Of a stretch of DNA of 32,058 nucleotides, positions 1 through 8,984 are shown one piece after another (within the stretch, counting starts at the first letter, position 1; every line of letters starts with the position of its first letter). This DNA comes from Candidatus Omnitrophota bacterium (lineage in GTDB: Bacteria > Omnitrophota > Gorgyraeia > Gorgyraeales > Gorgyraeaceae), in contig JAHIPS010000040.1 of NCBI GenBank assembly GCA_018902915.1, positions 1 to 32,058 on the forward strand. The letters are read 5' to 3'. The position numbers and the translations under genes are program-made. Below the pieces are notes generated by a model. The model worked only from the letters and a program-made list of their open reading frames with translations, ran no database searches and was not told the DNA's origin.

Positions 1-522
1 CCCTACGCTTACAAAGGCATAATCTTTCTTTTTCTTCTCATTTAAATGCCAGCGCAGAACGCCGCGCATAACATCTCTCAGGGTACCATCTTCGTCTCTC
101 TTCAGTTCACCACCCCAGAAGGCAGTCCCTGCGTCTTCGCTTCTCTGCATTGTTGCCCAGGTAACCTTGGTCTCGCTCTTTATCCTTACTGTGAAATTTG
201 AGGGTGAAAAGCCTTGGGCTACTAATTTCTCAGATTCAACCTTACCGTCTATGAAGCGGATCGTGTCCTCATAACTCTCCTTTTTCTTGCTGCTTCCCGT
301 TTGGGTACATTCAATCTGCCAAACAGTATTGTTAAGTTGTTCTTCTGCAGAATTTATTATTTTTCTTTTTCTTTCAATTGCCTCCATCTTGGCTTTCTCC
401 TCGGCACTTTTTGCTTTCTCTTTTGGTGTCGCTTCGCACACCCCAATTAGAGACAGAACTAAAATCATCACTCCAATAAATACCAAACCTACTTGTGTAC
501 TCTTCTTAAAAAAAATCATCAT
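1..522 (-). CDS. Secreted or membrane-anchored protein of unknown function (3' end outside window)
   Basis: This open frame runs off the left edge and is absent from the ORF track because its stop lies outside the window; 174 residues are visible. The start is the upstream one of two adjacent ATGs (MMIFFKK), 8 nt after a strong Shine-Dalgarno (GGAGGT). Residues 1-31 look like a signal peptide: a lysine pair, a hydrophobic stretch (VGLVFIGVMILVLSLIGV), then CEA. Cleavage could be by signal peptidase I after VCEA or at a poor lipobox ending at that Cys. A charged, helix-prone stretch follows (about 32-60), then a beta-rich-looking domain with TVWQIECTQTG, DTIRFIDGKVES and TAFWGGEL. I do not recognise the family with certainty. 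The promoter carries phased repeats suited to an OmpR-type regulator, so the adjacent two-component system may control it. Confidence 0.75.
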   Translation of the reverse strand, partial: MMIFFKKSTQVGLVFIGVMILVLSLIGVCEATPKEKAKSAEEKAKMEAIERKRKIINSAEEQLNNTVWQIECTQTGSSKKKESYEDTIRFIDGKVESEKLVAQGFSPSNFTVRIKSETKVTWATMQRSEDAGTAFWGGELKRDEDGTLRDVMRGVLRWHLNEKKKKDYAFVSVG

Positions 523-651
523 AATCTCTTACCTCCTCTTTTATGTCTATCTTTTAGGACGTCTCCAAAACACCTTTCTTGATTGCATAGATTAAAATTT
601 ATGTGTACTTGTTACTTGACAAAAATCTCTTTTAGAATTTTCTTATTATGG

Positions 652-695
652 ATTATAGCAAAAGGAGGATTAAGAGAAGATTAAGAAAAGATTAA
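652..695 (-). promoter_or_regulatory. Promoter of the secreted-protein gene with three 11-bp-phased direct repeats
   Basis: On the minus strand a perfect TATAAT (652-657) lies about 130 bp before the start codon at 522. The expected -35 position has no good TTGACA match. Over it lie three copies of TTAATC (GATTAA on the plus strand) starting at 668, 679 and 690, exactly 11 bp apart with 5-bp spacers. Tandem direct repeats with one-helical-turn phasing over a weak -35 are the usual binding layout for OmpR/PhoB-family activators. Such a regulator is encoded immediately upstream. The binding itself is inferred. Confidence 0.6.
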
Positions 696-727
696 TTTTT
701 CTTCATCTTATTAAAAGCCGAATGGGG

Positions 728-2197
728 TTACGGTTTGAGAATAGACGATCGAAAATGACTTTGGAGGGGAAGTTTTATTGTAAATGTACTGCCTTTTCCT
801 AACTGACTATCGACTGAAATGGTTCCGGAATAATCTTCTACTGCAGATTTTACAATGTTTAATCCAAGGCCAAATCCACCTGAATTCCAGCTACGAGAAG
901 GATCAGCACGATAAAATCTATCAAAAATCTTCGCTTGTTCTTCCTCAGAAATTCCTACTCCCGTATCTCTAACGATTAGTTCCGCATAACGTTCATTTTG
1001 GTTTAATGATACAATAACACTGCCTCCGGGACGATTATAACGAATAGCATTGTCTAATAGATTTGAAATCAATTGCTCAATTCGCCATTTGTCTCCAGAG
1101 ATATAAATAGGGATTGGCAATATATCTGTAGAAAGAGTAACATTAGTTTCCTCTGCTACCGGTTTAAAAAGTTCGGCTATATCATGGGCAATTTCGTTCA
1201 GTTCTATTGTCTTTCTATCTTTAACCTGTTCGGGATTCTCATTTTTAGAAAGAAATAGCAGATTATTAACCAAGCTCATAAGGCGTGTGAGTTCTTCTAA
1301 ATTGCTAGACAAGACAGTGCGATATTCTTTGGGTAAAGACTCCCGTGAAAGAGCAACTTCAATTTCACCGATGAGACTTGTAACCGGCGTTCGTAATTCA
1401 TGGGCGACATCAACGGAAAACTGTGAAAGTTTTTGATAAGCTTGATCAAGGCGTTCAATCATCTGATTGAAAGTCTGGGCAAGTCCATCAAGTTCATCTC
1501 CTGTGCCCCTCATTGGAAGCCTCTCCTTTAAATTAGATACTGTTATCCGAGAGACAGTTTGAATTATGTGAGAAATCGGCTTCAGATTACGGCGAGCAAG
1601 AAAGAGCCCTCCTGCTAAAGATAGAATAAAGAACATAGGTGATATTAATAAAATATTCTTGCAGTAATTGGACAAAGTCTTTTCGATGCGCGCCAGGTTC
1701 ATCCCCATTTGAAGATAACAAATAAAATCATTCTGGCTTTGAATTGACCGGGTAGCAATCCTGACTACATATGTATCTTTTTCATCATTAATCTCATATT
1801 CTTTTACGTCAGAATCTACTAAGATAGACGAGTCAACGGAACGGCTCTTGGAGACAGGTAGATGAAATTCACTGGATTGAAGTATTGTTTTTCCCTTTGC
1901 GTCTAGAATACCATAATACATCTGATAGTGCTTGCGAATGGCAGCAGATTCCCTTTGCATCTGGCGCTCAATTAAAGGAAGATTGTCCTGGTGCTCAATC
2001 ACAAACTGGCGAAATTCATTCATCTCGTCAGCCAAGAAAAGATCGACCTCCTGGTGCAGCTGAAACTCAAGTCTCTGATAGAGGAAAAAAGAGATAAGTA
2101 AAATCGATAGCATAAACAAAGATGCGTACCATAATGTAAGCTTCCAGCCAATGCTTTTAAACCATATGCCTTTAACTAGACTCTTTTTTGAGAACAT
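728..2197 (-). CDS. Membrane sensor histidine kinase (CusS-like)
   Basis: This is the sensor of a two-component system: it autophosphorylates on His and passes the phosphate to the regulator encoded just upstream. Two membrane segments (about 20-40 and 182-201) bracket an external domain of about 140 residues, followed by a HAMP linker (about 202-255). The H-box FSVDVAHELRTPVTSL places the phospho-acceptor at His266. The ATPase core has an N-box (LISNLLDNAIRYN, 376-388), G1 (DTGVGI), F-box (FDRFYRAD) and G2 (GFGLGL). H-box and layout resemble the CusS/heavy-metal sensor group, but the external domain gives no firm ligand. The start overlaps the 3' end of the regulator gene by 26 bp, which suggests translational coupling; the Shine-Dalgarno is weak. 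Confidence 0.93.
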   Translation of the reverse strand: MFSKKSLVKGIWFKSIGWKLTLWYASLFMLSILLISFFLYQRLEFQLHQEVDLFLADEMNEFRQFVIEHQDNLPLIERQMQRESAAIRKHYQMYYGILDAKGKTILQSSEFHLPVSKSRSVDSSILVDSDVKEYEINDEKDTYVVRIATRSIQSQNDFICYLQMGMNLARIEKTLSNYCKNILLISPMFFILSLAGGLFLARRNLKPISHIIQTVSRITVSNLKERLPMRGTGDELDGLAQTFNQMIERLDQAYQKLSQFSVDVAHELRTPVTSLIGEIEVALSRESLPKEYRTVLSSNLEELTRLMSLVNNLLFLSKNENPEQVKDRKTIELNEIAHDIAELFKPVAEETNVTLSTDILPIPIYISGDKWRIEQLISNLLDNAIRYNRPGGSVIVSLNQNERYAELIVRDTGVGISEEEQAKIFDRFYRADPSRSWNSGGFGLGLNIVKSAVEDYSGTISVDSQLGKGSTFTIKLPLQSHFRSSILKP

Positions 2198-2852
2198 AAC
2201 CCATTCCGCGGACAGTATGTATTAATTTTATTCTCTCCTCTTCATCAACCTTTTCTCTAAGGCGCCTAATGTGGACATCAACAACATTGGACATGAAATC
2301 AAAATTATAGTCCCAGGCCGACTCAGTAATCATTGTCCTTGTTACTATTTCTTCAGCGTTTCTCATAAGCAATTCTAATATCGCATATTCTTTTGCAGTT
2401 AATACAATAATACGATCACGCCTTTTAGCTTGACGGGTGCGTTGATCCAGTATCAGGTCTGCATATTCCAACACTGCACTCTTTGGCTCTTTCGTAGACC
2501 TTCTAAGAATTGCCCGAAGCCGGGCTAAAAGTTCAGCAAAACGAAACGGCTTGACAAGATAATCATCAGTTCCGGCGTTAAACCCTTTAATCCTATCTTC
2601 AAATCTTCCCTTCGCTGTTAAACATATAACAGGAGTATCTTTTCCCTCTTTGCGAAGTTTCTTTAATAGCTCTAATCCGTCTAATTTCGGCAGCATTAAA
2701 TCCAATACAATCAGATCATACTTTTCATTCTGCGCCAGGAATAAACCTTCCTCACCGTCAGGCGCGATATCAACAGCGAAATTATTCTCCAATAGACCCT
2801 TTTTTACAAATCTGGCGACTTTTGCCTCGTCTTCAATTACAAGAACACGCAT
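2172..2852 (-). CDS. OmpR/PhoB-family response regulator
   Basis: A 226-residue regulator with an N-terminal receiver domain (about 1-118): acidic pocket E7/D8, phospho-acceptor D51 in VLDLMLPKLDG, T79 and K101. A C-terminal winged-helix domain follows (about 125-224), with the recognition region VDVHIRRLREKVD and the closing hairpin VRGMGYVLK. It is the first gene of a minus-strand pair with the histidine kinase. The start is supported by AAGGAG about 9 nt upstream. Spacing and sequence fit the CusR-like subgroup, matching its partner kinase. Its likely target is the promoter at 652-695, which has three 11-bp-phased hexamers. I found no similar triple repeat in front of this gene, so autoregulation is not shown. 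Confidence 0.95.
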   Translation of the reverse strand: MRVLVIEDEAKVARFVKKGLLENNFAVDIAPDGEEGLFLAQNEKYDLIVLDLMLPKLDGLELLKKLRKEGKDTPVICLTAKGRFEDRIKGFNAGTDDYLVKPFRFAELLARLRAILRRSTKEPKSAVLEYADLILDQRTRQAKRRDRIIVLTAKEYAILELLMRNAEEIVTRTMITESAWDYNFDFMSNVVDVHIRRLREKVDEEERIKLIHTVRGMGYVLKKESS

Positions 2853-2967
2853 TGTAAGATGCTCCTTTTAGAAAGATTAGTCTTATCTTATAATAGCACC
2901 AAATGTTTCTATTTCTAACTATAACTGATATAAATTGTTAAACAAATTGCTTATTGCAAACCATATC

Positions 2968-3159
2968 CTATCCAACAAGATTATCTATACTTACATTAAG
3001 CGCATTTGCTAGTTTCTTCAAGGTCTCCATTCTGGGGTCAGCAATTACTCCTGACTCCAGCTTTATTAGAGTGCTATATGAAATATCTACCTTCTTGGCT
3101 AATCCTTCTTGCGTTAATTTAAGCTTTTTTCGATACTTCTTTATATTTTTTGCGAGCAT
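2968..3159 (-). CDS. Small XRE-family helix-turn-helix regulator
   Basis: At 63 residues this is little more than one HTH_3 domain: KYRKKLKLTQEGLAKKVDISYSTLIKLESG, then DPRMETLKKLANALNV. The start is set by AAGGAG 7-8 nt before the ATG. Proteins of this size act as dimeric repressors, often of their own promoter and a divergent neighbour, and are common in phage remnants and toxin-antitoxin modules. A 68-aa gene diverges from it and the shared spacer contains an operator-like palindrome (3181-3206). What it controls is inference. Confidence 0.85.
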   Translation of the reverse strand: MLAKNIKKYRKKLKLTQEGLAKKVDISYSTLIKLESGVIADPRMETLKKLANALNVSIDNLVG

Positions 3160-3169
3160 AATTTTCTCC

Positions 3170-3206
3170 TTGACAATCTTTCATAACTATGATAGCATTG
3201 TTATGA
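3170..3206 (+). promoter_or_regulatory. Divergent promoter with operator-like palindrome
   Basis: On the plus strand TTGACA (3170-3175), a 17-bp spacer and TAGCAT (3193-3198) form a plausible promoter for the 68-aa gene. A 7-bp inverted repeat TCATAAC/GTTATGA with a 12-bp centre (3181-3206) covers the spacer and the -10. TATGATAG also occurs twice as a direct repeat (3188 and 3202). The arrangement fits autorepression by the XRE protein, whose gene starts 22 bp to the left. Confidence 0.4.
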
Positions 3207-3273
3207 TAGGCAATAGAATCATATATAGTAACCATATTTTAAACCTACGCCTCATATTTAGCAAGGTAATTTT

Positions 3274-3480
3274 ATGCTGGGACTATTTAACCTATATACC
3301 CTTATATGTCCAGAAGAAAAACACCTTTGGATCAGAGTCCGCATTCTCCATGAAACCCAAAAGGCTGTCCTGGTAGAGATCCCTATTGGTAAACAATGGA
3401 TACCTAAGTCAAGAATTGACGGCATAAGAATAAAAAATAAAAACTTTGAATTTTACGTGAAAGAGAGCGTGATTGGATAA
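3274..3480 (+). CDS. Small protein of unknown function with an IPKS-type motif
   Basis: A 68-residue frame. The stretch KAVLVEIPIGKQWIPKSRI resembles short proteins I have seen in phage-derived and accessory regions, where a beta-strand pattern of the form KAVLVxI...xWIPKSxI recurs. I cannot name a function. The start is the ATG preceded by AAGGT at a suitable distance, and a candidate promoter (3170-3198) lies upstream. It diverges from the small XRE gene and is followed by the palindrome-rich block. The overlapping frame 2954-3376 is a shadow. The recurring motif is the main reason to think the gene is real. Confidence 0.55.
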   Translation: MLGLFNLYTLICPEEKHLWIRVRILHETQKAVLVEIPIGKQWIPKSRIDGIRIKNKNFEFYVKESVIG

Positions 3481-3608
3481 CTTTAAAAAGTAAAAAAAAT
3501 TCGCCCGACATTCCAGAGCCCCGAACCTCACTTCGTTCGGTACAGGGCAGGCTCCCGTACCACTCGCGGAGGCATCTGGTCTTTTTAAGCGGCTTCTCTG
3601 ATTCTCGC

Positions 3609-3648
3609 AAAAAAGCGAAATTTCGGCGGCGGGAAATTTCGCTTTTTT
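3609..3648. repeat. 16-bp-arm hairpin ending in a T-run (bidirectional terminator-like)
   Basis: Perfect arms AAAAAAGCGAAATTTC (3609-3624) and its reverse complement (3633-3648) enclose GGCGGCGG. Either strand would give a stable stem ending in a U-run, so it could terminate transcription from both sides: the small gene on the left and the ORF6N gene on the right. Confidence 0.6.
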
Positions 3649-3724
3649 CGGGGAGCGCTGGAGCGTGTGTACGGCTCGGCCGCTCTGGCCGTTCGTTGCG
3701 CTCTTACGTCTCGTAGGCCAGAGA

Positions 3725-3774
3725 CATCCGACCCCGCCTCAGAGTATCTAGTGTGGAGTAGGCGGGGTCGGATG
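3725..3774. repeat. Inverted repeat, 15-bp perfect arms
   Basis: CATCCGACCCCGCCT (3725-3739) pairs perfectly with 3760-3774, with a 20-nt centre. It directly abuts the next palindrome, so the two would form adjacent cruciforms. Confidence 0.75.
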
Positions 3775-3816
3775 CCCCCATCTGTGGCTGCGGTAGCCGC
3801 AGCCACAGATGGGGGC
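3774..3816. repeat. Near-closed palindrome, 20-bp perfect arms, 3-nt loop
   Basis: Arms CCCCCATCTGTGGCTGCGG (3775-3793) and its complement (3797-3815), extended by one G-C pair, surround the loop TAG. A perfect 20-bp stem with a tri-nucleotide loop is unusual for a bacterial chromosome and would be prone to deletion in cloning. Confidence 0.8.
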
Positions 3817-3871
3817 CGAGTCTCGCTTGGAATACTTTGTAGGGCCGAAGGCCAAAATCCCCTCACCCTAA

Positions 3872-3893
3872 CCCTTCCGCCGCGGCGGAAGGG
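3872..3893. repeat. 22-bp perfect GC-rich palindrome
   Basis: CCCTTCCGCCG is followed immediately by its reverse complement with no loop. It follows CCTCACCCTAA, a combination I have seen in dispersed intergenic repeats elsewhere. Confidence 0.7.
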
Positions 3894-3960
3894 AATTTTC
3901 AAAGTAGGTTCGAGCTGCGTTAAGTAGCCCCGACCATCCACAACTTTTGGGCGTTTTTTC

Positions 3961-4482
3961 CTACTTCGTAGAATGAAATCCGATCTGTGGCTTTGGCTTT
4001 AGAGGCGGAGGGGTCATTAGTTTGCGAATCGTCTTAAAGATAGTCTGGATATCTTCGTCATGCCCCTCTATTTTATGCTCAAGTTCTTTCAATTTATGAG
4101 CCAACTCTTTGTGCGTAGATAGAATTTCCCGTAATTTTACAAAAGCCTTAATAATAACTATGCTAATCTTAACTGCCCTTTCACTATTTAAGACGCTTGC
4201 AAGCATTGCAACGCCATGTTCCGTAAATGCATATGGTAAAACTGATGAGTGTTTGAGGGATTGGAACCGGTGCCAATTTGTCACCAGTTCATCCTTTTCA
4301 ACAGGCGCAAGTTGAAACATAAACTCATCGGGAAATCTCCCTTTATTACGTTTTACCTGCCTATTCAGGTATTTTGTTTCTACACCATACAGCTCTGCAA
4401 GGTCCCTATCAATCATAACTCTTTTACCCCTGATTAAGAATATCTTTTGCTCAACTACCTCATATGGAACAAGTCTTTTCAT
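3961..4482 (-). CDS. ORF6N-domain protein
   Basis: The N-terminal ~90 residues match the ORF6N (KilA-N-related) domain: IFLIRGKRVMIDRDLAELYGV, TKYLNRQVKRNKGRFP, DEFMFQL and LPYAFTEHGVAMLASVLNS. The remainder is helical, with a likely coiled coil (LREILSTHKELAHKLKELEHKIEG) and a proline/lysine-rich tail. ORF6N proteins are DNA-binding, common in phages and scattered in bacterial accessory regions. The tracked start (4488) has AAGGAGGT touching its ATG; the second ATG at 4482 has the normal 6-nt spacing and gives MKRLVPYE, so I prefer it (173 aa). No phage structural or integrase genes are adjacent, so this is probably an isolated remnant. Confidence 0.88.
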   Translation of the reverse strand: MKRLVPYEVVEQKIFLIRGKRVMIDRDLAELYGVETKYLNRQVKRNKGRFPDEFMFQLAPVEKDELVTNWHRFQSLKHSSVLPYAFTEHGVAMLASVLNSERAVKISIVIIKAFVKLREILSTHKELAHKLKELEHKIEGHDEDIQTIFKTIRKLMTPPPLKPKPQIGFHSTK

Positions 4483-4643
4483 TGTCATACCTCCTTGCTA
4501 TATAGACACAGGAGGGGTCGATTTTCTTTCAATTTTTTTTGGATTTTTTTTGCTGGAGACAGGTTCCCGATTAGATTGGTAGGCGTCTCTAGTTCCCTAG
4601 TTCCTCACTTTATATTTGCATAACCCTATATTTAGAGGTAAAA

Positions 4644-4693
4644 TAGCTAATACTTAAAAGATAGTATTTTAGCTACTATATATATGCTATAAT
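4644..4693 (+). promoter_or_regulatory. Leader of the acylphosphatase-ligA run: hairpin plus TATAAT
   Basis: The rest of the 212-bp spacer (from 4483) holds the ORF6N ribosome binding site and T-rich tracts only. An imperfect inverted repeat, TAGCTAATACT (4644-4654) against 4663-4675 with a 2-nt bulge, sits where a -35 region would be. TATAAT at 4688-4693 ends one base before the acylphosphatase ATG, too close to serve that ATG as a standard -10. Overlapping TATATA motifs at 4677-4684 would place the transcript start just before the ATG. There is no Shine-Dalgarno. Confidence 0.35.
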
Positions 4694-4694
4694 T

Positions 4695-4973
4695 ATGTCG
4701 CATAAACGCCTTCATGTATTTTATTTTGGATATGTTCAGGGGGTTGGGTTCAGGTATACTGTGCGCAGGATTGCCTCGGGATTAGGTCTGGTTGGTTGGG
4801 TCAGTAACTTGCCAGATGGCAGGGTTGAGGTTATGTGTGAGGGCGATGAGACCAAGCTAAAGAAATTTCTAAATAATATAAAGACGGAATTCGCAGATCG
4901 GTATATCAGGGATACGCAGGTGAGTTGGGACAAGCCAACACGTGAATTCAAGCAGTTCACGATAACCTTTTAA
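4695..4973 (+). CDS. acyP: Acylphosphatase
   Basis: At 92 residues this is the full single-domain length. It hydrolyses the carboxyl-phosphate bond of acyl phosphates in the cytoplasm. The signature YVQGVGFRYTVRRIA carries the phosphate-binding loop and catalytic Arg20, and GWVSNLPDGRVEV carries Asn38, which orients the nucleophilic water. The C-terminal KQFTITF matches the usual last beta strand. It is the first gene of a + strand run and is followed 9 nt later by ligA. There is no Shine-Dalgarno in front of the ATG and no better start downstream; see the leader entry for possible near-leaderless expression. Confidence 0.95.
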   Translation: MSHKRLHVFYFGYVQGVGFRYTVRRIASGLGLVGWVSNLPDGRVEVMCEGDETKLKKFLNNIKTEFADRYIRDTQVSWDKPTREFKQFTITF

Positions 4974-4979
4974 AAATAG

Positions 4980-6983
<2,004 letters not shown>

Positions 6984-6993
6984 GAGAGGTCTT

Positions 6994-7491
6994 ATGTTTA
7001 AAAATAGGATTTTAGCGGGCATTTTGATTTGTGTATTACTGGTGTCTTCTACAGGCTGCGCGGGGCTGCAGAGGAAATTCACGCGCAAAAAAGAAAAAGA
7101 GGTAAAGGCAGGCCCTGTCATAACCACATATGATTACGCAAAGGATCTAAGGGTGGAGGAGCTTTACAAGAAACGTTTTCTTTACTGGAAGTCATGGCAG
7201 GGTGAATTAATAGACAGGATGGATGAGGGCACTTATAAAAAGCGCACGGAGTGTTACGAGAATACTGTCATGAACCTGGAAGAGATGAGGAAGTACCTTT
7301 CTTTAGCCAAGGTAAAAGAGCTGGACCCGTTCATAGAAGAGATAAAGTCCATAGATCCTGATGTTAAGAAGAAAAGGCTCTCAAGGAGTGAAAAGTACAG
7401 GATGGGCCATATGCTTGAGAAGACAAAACGCCGCATAGATAAGCAATTTTCTTATTCTAAAGTGAAAGATTATCTGGAGTTAAACAAATGA
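6994..7491 (+). CDS. Lipoprotein of unknown function
   Basis: A 165-residue protein with a clear lipoprotein signal: positively charged start (MFKNR), hydrophobic core (LAGILICVLLV) and lipobox SSTGC, with lipidated Cys22. The mature part is lysine-rich and largely helical (YDYAKDLRVEELYKKRFLYWKSWQGELIDRMD), with no motif I recognise. It should sit on the periplasmic face of a membrane. The start has GAGAGGT at good spacing. Its stop overlaps the next gene's ATG (ATGA), showing tight coupling with the metallo-hydrolase although no functional link is evident. Confidence 0.85.
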   Translation: MFKNRILAGILICVLLVSSTGCAGLQRKFTRKKEKEVKAGPVITTYDYAKDLRVEELYKKRFLYWKSWQGELIDRMDEGTYKKRTECYENTVMNLEEMRKYLSLAKVKELDPFIEEIKSIDPDVKKKRLSRSEKYRMGHMLEKTKRRIDKQFSYSKVKDYLELNK

Positions 7492-8096
7492 TCATAGAGA
7501 CGATTGTCGTGGGCATGATGGAGACGAATTGTTATATCGTGGGTGACGAATCCACGAAAGAGGCCTTTATCATAGATCCAGGTTCAGATTACAAAAAGAT
7601 AAAAAATATTATTGATAAGGGCGGGTTAAAGCCGCAGGCTGTCATTAATACGCACGGCCATGGCGACCACATAGGAGCTAACAATAATTTTGACCTGCCC
7701 GTGTGGATACATGGGGCTGACGCTGAGTTTTTACAGGATCCTTCAAAGAATCTTTCAGGCGCGTTAGGGTTTTTACTCAAGACAAAGGCGGCATCCAGGA
7801 TCTTGAAAGAGGGAGAAGTGTTGACCGCCGGCAGGGTAAAGCTGGAGGTCATGCACACGCCTGGTCACACGCCAGGCTCTATTTGTTTAAAAGGGGACAG
7901 TGCGATTTTTACAGGCGATACTCTTTTTTGCGAAGGCATAGGCAGGACTGATCTTGCGTACGGGTCAGAAGAGGATATATTGAGTTCAATAAAAGAGAAG
8001 CTCTTTATTTTACCGGATGACTACGCAGTTTACCCTGGCCATGGCCCATGCTCAACCATAGGACACGAAAAACACAACAACCCCTTCATCTCTTAA
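7488..8096 (+). CDS. Metallo-beta-lactamase-fold hydrolase (glyoxalase II-like)
   Basis: A 202-residue protein of the short glyoxalase II/YcbL-like group. Metal ligands are visible in order: THGHGDH (H56, H58, D60, H61), HTPGHTPGS, TGDTLF and a late YPGHGP. Members are di-zinc or iron hydrolases acting on thioesters such as S-lactoylglutathione or small esters. The long C-terminal glutathione-binding domain of classical GloB is missing, so the substrate cannot be assigned. The gene overlaps the lipoprotein stop by 4 nt, and its stop is directly followed by the ATG of the recombinase gene. Confidence 0.92.
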   Translation: MIIETIVVGMMETNCYIVGDESTKEAFIIDPGSDYKKIKNIIDKGGLKPQAVINTHGHGDHIGANNNFDLPVWIHGADAEFLQDPSKNLSGALGFLLKTKAASRILKEGEVLTAGRVKLEVMHTPGHTPGSICLKGDSAIFTGDTLFCEGIGRTDLAYGSEEDILSSIKEKLFILPDDYAVYPGHGPCSTIGHEKHNNPFIS

Positions 8097-8984
8097 ATGA
8101 ATGAATTAATCGAAGAATTTCTGGGATATTTATCTGTAGAGAGAGGATTGTCCAAAAACACCCTTATCTCTTATCGACAGGACCTGGCGAGATTTTTTGA
8201 ATATCTTAAATCCCGGCGCATAGCTTCTATAGAAAGGGTCACAAGGCAGATGATAAGCTCTTTCATGATGACAGAAAAGGACCGGGGCCTTTCAGCAAAT
8301 TCAGTATCAAGAGAACTCGCGTGTCTCAAGTCATTTTTTAAATTTCTCGTGAGAGAGCATAAGGTAAAAGAGGACGTGACAAGCGTTATAGAGTCGCCAA
8401 AGCTGTGGAAGAAGCTCCCGTCGACTTTAAATCTGGAAGAGGTGGTGTCGATATTGAATGCCCCCAATGTAAAGGATCTGATGGGCATGCGTGACAGGGC
8501 GACGCTGGAACTCATGTACGCTACCGGGATGCGGGTATCAGAGCTGATAAATCTGAAGATGGACGACGTTAATATGGATGTCGGGTTTGTGAAGTGCCTT
8601 GGCAAGGGCAGCAAGGAAAGAATAGTCCCGTTTGGGAAAAAAGCAAAGGAGAGCATCGCGAGATATCTGGATAAGGGCAGGAAAAACTTTTTAAAGCAAA
8701 AGGTCTCGAATTTTTTATTCCTTACGCGGCTGGGTAGACCCATGTCGCGCCAGACATTCTGGAAGATAATAAAAAAGTACGCCAGAGAGGCGCGCATCAA
8801 GAAAGATATCACGCCTCACAGCCTGAGACATTCTTTTGCGACGCACATACTGGAGAGAGGCGCTGATCTAAGGATAGTGCAGGAGCTTTTAGGCCATTCG
8901 GATATATCCACGACGCAGATCTATACGCACGTCAGCAAAGACAGACTCAAATCTATTCATAAAAAGTTTCACCCGAGGCCATAA
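8097..8984 (+). CDS. Xer-type tyrosine recombinase
   Basis: A 295-residue site-specific recombinase, the normal length for XerC/XerD, which resolve chromosome dimers at dif. The N-terminal SAM-like DNA-binding domain (FLGYLSVERGLSKNTLISYRQDL) precedes the catalytic domain with Arg146 (ATGMRVSEL), Lys170 (GKGSKER), His241/Arg244 (HSLRH), His267 (LLGHSDI) and nucleophile Tyr276 (TTQIYTHV). All are present. It sits inside a housekeeping run rather than beside an attachment site or integron, which favours a chromosomal Xer role over a mobile-element integrase. XerC and XerD cannot be told apart by eye. The ATG abuts the preceding stop. Confidence 0.93.
   Translation: MNELIEEFLGYLSVERGLSKNTLISYRQDLARFFEYLKSRRIASIERVTRQMISSFMMTEKDRGLSANSVSRELACLKSFFKFLVREHKVKEDVTSVIESPKLWKKLPSTLNLEEVVSILNAPNVKDLMGMRDRATLELMYATGMRVSELINLKMDDVNMDVGFVKCLGKGSKERIVPFGKKAKESIARYLDKGRKNFLKQKVSNFLFLTRLGRPMSRQTFWKIIKKYAREARIKKDITPHSLRHSFATHILERGADLRIVQELLGHSDISTTQIYTHVSKDRLKSIHKKFHPRP

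Larger units (their letters stand above)
3481..3960. repeat. Gene-free, palindrome-rich block
   Basis: About 480 bp with no supportable gene. It is more GC-rich than the neighbouring accessory genes and carries at least four long perfect inverted repeats, listed separately. ORFs called here (3585-3941 minus, 3667-3927 plus) simply read through the palindromes and give arginine- and proline-rich strings. The first part (about 3510-3570) contains CCGAAC...GTTCGG and similar short inverted pieces typical of dispersed repeats. It looks like a mosaic of non-coding repeats inserted between two accessory genes. Confidence 0.7.

Noticed and set aside
287-595. 102-aa plus-strand ORF at the left edge
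   Set aside because: It lies opposite a minus-strand frame with a signal peptide and a strong Shine-Dalgarno, and looks like antisense of that signal peptide.
2954-3376. 140-aa plus-strand ORF over the XRE gene
   Set aside because: It is antisense to a clear helix-turn-helix gene and overlaps the 68-aa gene in another frame.
3585-3941. ORFs on both strands (3585-3941 minus, 3667-3927 plus) in the palindrome block
   Set aside because: They read through long perfect palindromes, give compositionally odd peptides, and neither has a ribosome binding site or recognisable domain.
8171-8812. 213-aa minus-strand ORF within the Xer recombinase gene
   Set aside because: The recombinase has every catalytic residue; the antisense frame is a shadow.
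8097-8984. Tyrosine recombinase as integrase of a genomic island
   Set aside because: It is tightly packed between housekeeping genes, has XerC/D length, and no attachment site, tRNA or cargo boundary is nearby.
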